From: Paraniabella defluvii
GTDB taxonomy: Bacteria > Bacteroidota > Bacteroidia > Chitinophagales > Chitinophagaceae
NCBI GenBank assembly: GCA_019316985.1
Contig: CP079215.1
Span: forward strand, 4,402,001-4,466,000
Length of the DNA stretch: 64,000 nucleotides
Direction: 5' to 3'
The notes beneath the pieces are model-generated. The model worked only from the letters and a program-made list of their open reading frames with translations. It did not search any database and was not told the DNA's origin. Within the stretch, counting starts at the first letter, position 1, and each line of letters begins with the position of its first letter. Below are positions 62,228 through 64,000 of the stretch, piece by piece. Both the position numbers and the translations under genes were made by a program.

Positions 62228-63065
62228 ATGAAGTTTAAGATTTCGGCCGAATTATCTTACAAGGTTAAAACCGATACCACTTTTTTCTTTAATATCCAGG
62301 CTGCCCAAACCAGGTCTCAGCTTATTACAGATGAACAAATCATTACCACCCCTGCCAAAGTGAAAATAGAATCATTTGAACTGGGGACGCGGAAAGCAAG
62401 ATTTTTGCGGGTGCAGGTACCTCAAACAGATTATTTCAAAATAAGCTATACAGCAATGGCGGAACTAAAGCTAAAGCCGGTAAACCTTAAAAGGGCAGAA
62501 CTGCAGGTAAGCACGATACCACCTGAGGCCGTTTCTTATTTGTTTCCAAGTCGCTACTGCCAGGTAGATAAGCTGTATAAATTTGCTGACGTAGAATTTA
62601 ACGCCTTGAAAACCACCTATGCAAAAGTGCAGGCCATCAGTAACTGGATACACCGGCATGTACATTATGTAAGCGGCAGTACCAATGCCAGTACTTCTTC
62701 TATCGAAACCATTACACAACGCGAGGGAGTATGCCGCGACTTTGCCCACCTGGGTATTGCTTTATGCAGGGCAATCTCCATACCTGCCCGTTACTTTGCC
62801 TGCTACGCCTACCAGCTCAATCCCCGACTTTCATGCCTGCTTTGAAGCTTATATCGACGGGAGATGGATCCTGTTTGACGCTACCCGCATGGTACCGCAA
62901 CATGGCTTGATAAAGATCGCCCATGGATATGATGCTGCAGATACTTCTTTCGCAAATATATACGGAGAGGCAGACGCTTTAAATGTAGTGGTAAGCTGCG
63001 AAGCGCTGGATAAACGCCGCTTTGAAAAACAGGCTGACAAACTAAAAGTAGTTTGTTATGAGTAA
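62228..63065 (+). CDS. Transglutaminase-like cysteine protease domain protein, one frameshift
   Basis: The N-terminal beta domain (MKFKISAELSYKVKTDTTFF) is followed by a transglutaminase core with Cys in REGVCRDFAHLGIALCRAIS, His in FHACFEAYIDGRWILF, and Asp in LFDATRMVPQHG. One base is missing at about 62822. Rejoined length is about 279 residues. Neighbouring Anbu and transglutaminase genes form a known conserved pair; the other usual members (circularly permuted ATP-grasp and alpha-E proteins) are not visible here. Confidence 0.88.
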
Positions 63066-63130
63066 CCAACCGATGGCCGATAGCCGGACAGTTCATTTAT
63101 CATTTATAGTCCATGGCTATTCTCTGATCT

Positions 63131-63618
63131 CTACCTGCCAAATGCCTTTAAAATGCCTGGTATACCCAGTCCGCCTTCAAATGTTGAAATGAGCTTTTTG
63201 TTTTTGTCGTAAAAAGCAAGGTAGGGCAGGTTCTTCATTTCATAATAAGGCGGCATCACATAGGCAATATCACGCCCTACAGTAATACCATGATTAGCCA
63301 GCTTGTACTTGGCCGCAAAAGCTTTCATGTCGTTAAATGGCTGCGTAGTGGCCATCACTATCTGAATACCTTTGAACTTTTGTATGTTTTTATAATTTCT
63401 TCAGTTTCATGTTTACAGTGATCGCAATCGGGGCTAAAGAAAATTAATAAAAGTGGCTTGTCTTTTGCAGTTTCGCCTTCAGGTTCCATTTGGTAACACT
63501 ATCAGTTAATAACAATACCGAAGGGGCGGTGTTTTTGTTTAAGATATAAAGGGGTTTCCTGGCCGGAAACGGTACAAAACAATGAAAGGGAAATGACCAA
63601 TGTTATTAAATACTTCAT
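63131..63618 (-). CDS. Thioredoxin-like secreted protein, frameshifted
   Basis: A signal peptide (MKYLITLVISLSLFCTVSGQ) is followed by a TlpA/redoxin-like region (KNTAPSVLLLTDSVTKWNL) and, after frame changes near 63530, 63450 and 63370, YKLANHGITVGRDIAYVMPP with the cis-Pro motif NLPYLAFYDKNKKLIS. A Cys-His-Cys-like region lies around 63420-63450 (DHCKH in one frame), where an active-site Cys pair is expected. Length is about 162 residues. Poor frame quality limits confidence. Confidence 0.65.
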
Positions 63619-63743
63619 ACTGCGAAAAGGTTTTAAAGCGAATAAAGGTAATACATTGATGTAATCCGGCAGCATTTCGCTGCATGGATAATTTTTTTGG
63701 AATCCCTACGAAAATATCGTAGTTTAGTATTAAAATCGTAAAA

Positions 63744-64000
63744 ATGACAAAGCTTACACCCCAGGAAGAACAGTTGATGATAGCCATTTGGAAAGTAGGC
63801 GAAGGCCATGTGAAGGCCTACATGGAACATATGCCTAATCCCGGTCCGTATACCACTGTAGCCTCCACTATTAAGAATCTCGAAAAGAAGGAGTATATAT
63901 CAGGACGCCTTTTTGGAAATACCTACGTGTATAAACCCCTGGTTTCTGAGGAGGAATATAAAAAAAGTTCATGGGAAGTGTGGTAAAAGACTATTTCAGT
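63744..64000 (+). CDS. BlaI/MecI/CopY-family repressor, cut by the window end
   Basis: The N-terminus MTKLTPQEEQLMIAIWKVGE and the winged helix GPYTTVASTIKNLEKKEYIS, then GRLFGNTYVYKPLVSEEEY, define the BlaI family of winged-helix repressors, which pair with a BlaR1-type membrane protease. A base missing near 63965 hides the continuation GSVVKDYFS, which runs to the end of the window. A blaR1-like partner is expected just outside it. Confidence 0.85.

Noticed and set aside
1..64000. CRISPR arrays, rRNA genes or insertion sequences
   Set aside because: I saw no regularly spaced repeats, no rRNA-like sequence and no transposase motifs on either strand.

Overview
The window comes from a Bacteroidota genome, most likely Chitinophagaceae or a close relative. 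The evidence is a CTnDOT-type tra operon, SusC/SusD/FecR/TlpA genes, DUF4397 and DUF6520-like small proteins, grasp-with-spasm peptide maturases, PRTRC genes, and AT-rich spacers without strong Shine-Dalgarno sites. The sequence carries dozens of single-base losses in homopolymers. They split genes that must be intact, such as dnaK and HU, so most broken frames look like raw-assembly errors rather than true pseudogenes. I give gene spans as they would be once frames are rejoined.

About 1-53.2 kb looks like one integrative conjugative element whose right edge is a tRNA-Ser gene (minus strand, about 53.18-53.26 kb). Next to the tRNA lie a tyrosine recombinase and two small helix-turn-helix-type genes. 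Layout: (i) 0.3-9.6 kb, the conjugation operon traE-F-G-I-J-K-L-M-N-O-Q, ended by a perfect palindromic terminator; (ii) 9.75-10.74 kb, a D12-class adenine methylase; (iii) 10.97-11.12 kb, a nested-stem RNA-like element with a possible pseudoknot; (iv) 11.3-21.4 kb, a RiPP cluster with two double-glycine precursors, an ATP-grasp maturase, a 62-residue small protein, a SPASM maturase, a C39-peptidase ABC exporter, an HlyD-like adaptor and a TolC-like channel, bracketed by two paralogous secreted proteins of unknown function; (v) 21.7-23.6 kb, a metallophosphoesterase, two small genes and HU; (vi) 30.3-24.05 kb, a minus-strand operon led by ssb and a DUF932 gene and ending in PRTRC genes E, C, F, B and ThiF, with a large imperfect palindrome just upstream of ssb.

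(vii) 31.1-37.5 kb, a second RiPP-like locus: a LanB-type dehydratase, a LytS/LytTR two-component pair, a 46-codon Ser/Thr-rich peptide ending in Cys and transcribed divergently from the kinase, and an orphan LytTR regulator whose receiver has Asn in place of the phospho-acceptor Asp. No lanC or dedicated transporter is visible. (viii) 37.9-49.4 kb, a DUF6520-like small secreted protein and a sigma/FecR/SusC/SusD/TlpA uptake operon, with an opposite-strand Dam / membrane protein / DGQHR-domain module between the sigma factor and fecR. (ix) 49.7-52.9 kb, an AraC regulator and the integration genes.

Right of the tRNA lies ordinary chromosome: an outer-membrane beta-barrel gene with its ECF sigma factor, a DUF4397 lipoprotein, a HEIGH-type metalloprotease, dnaK, a MATE transporter, an Anbu-type proteasome-like protease with a transglutaminase, a thioredoxin-like protein, and a BlaI-like regulator cut by the window end.
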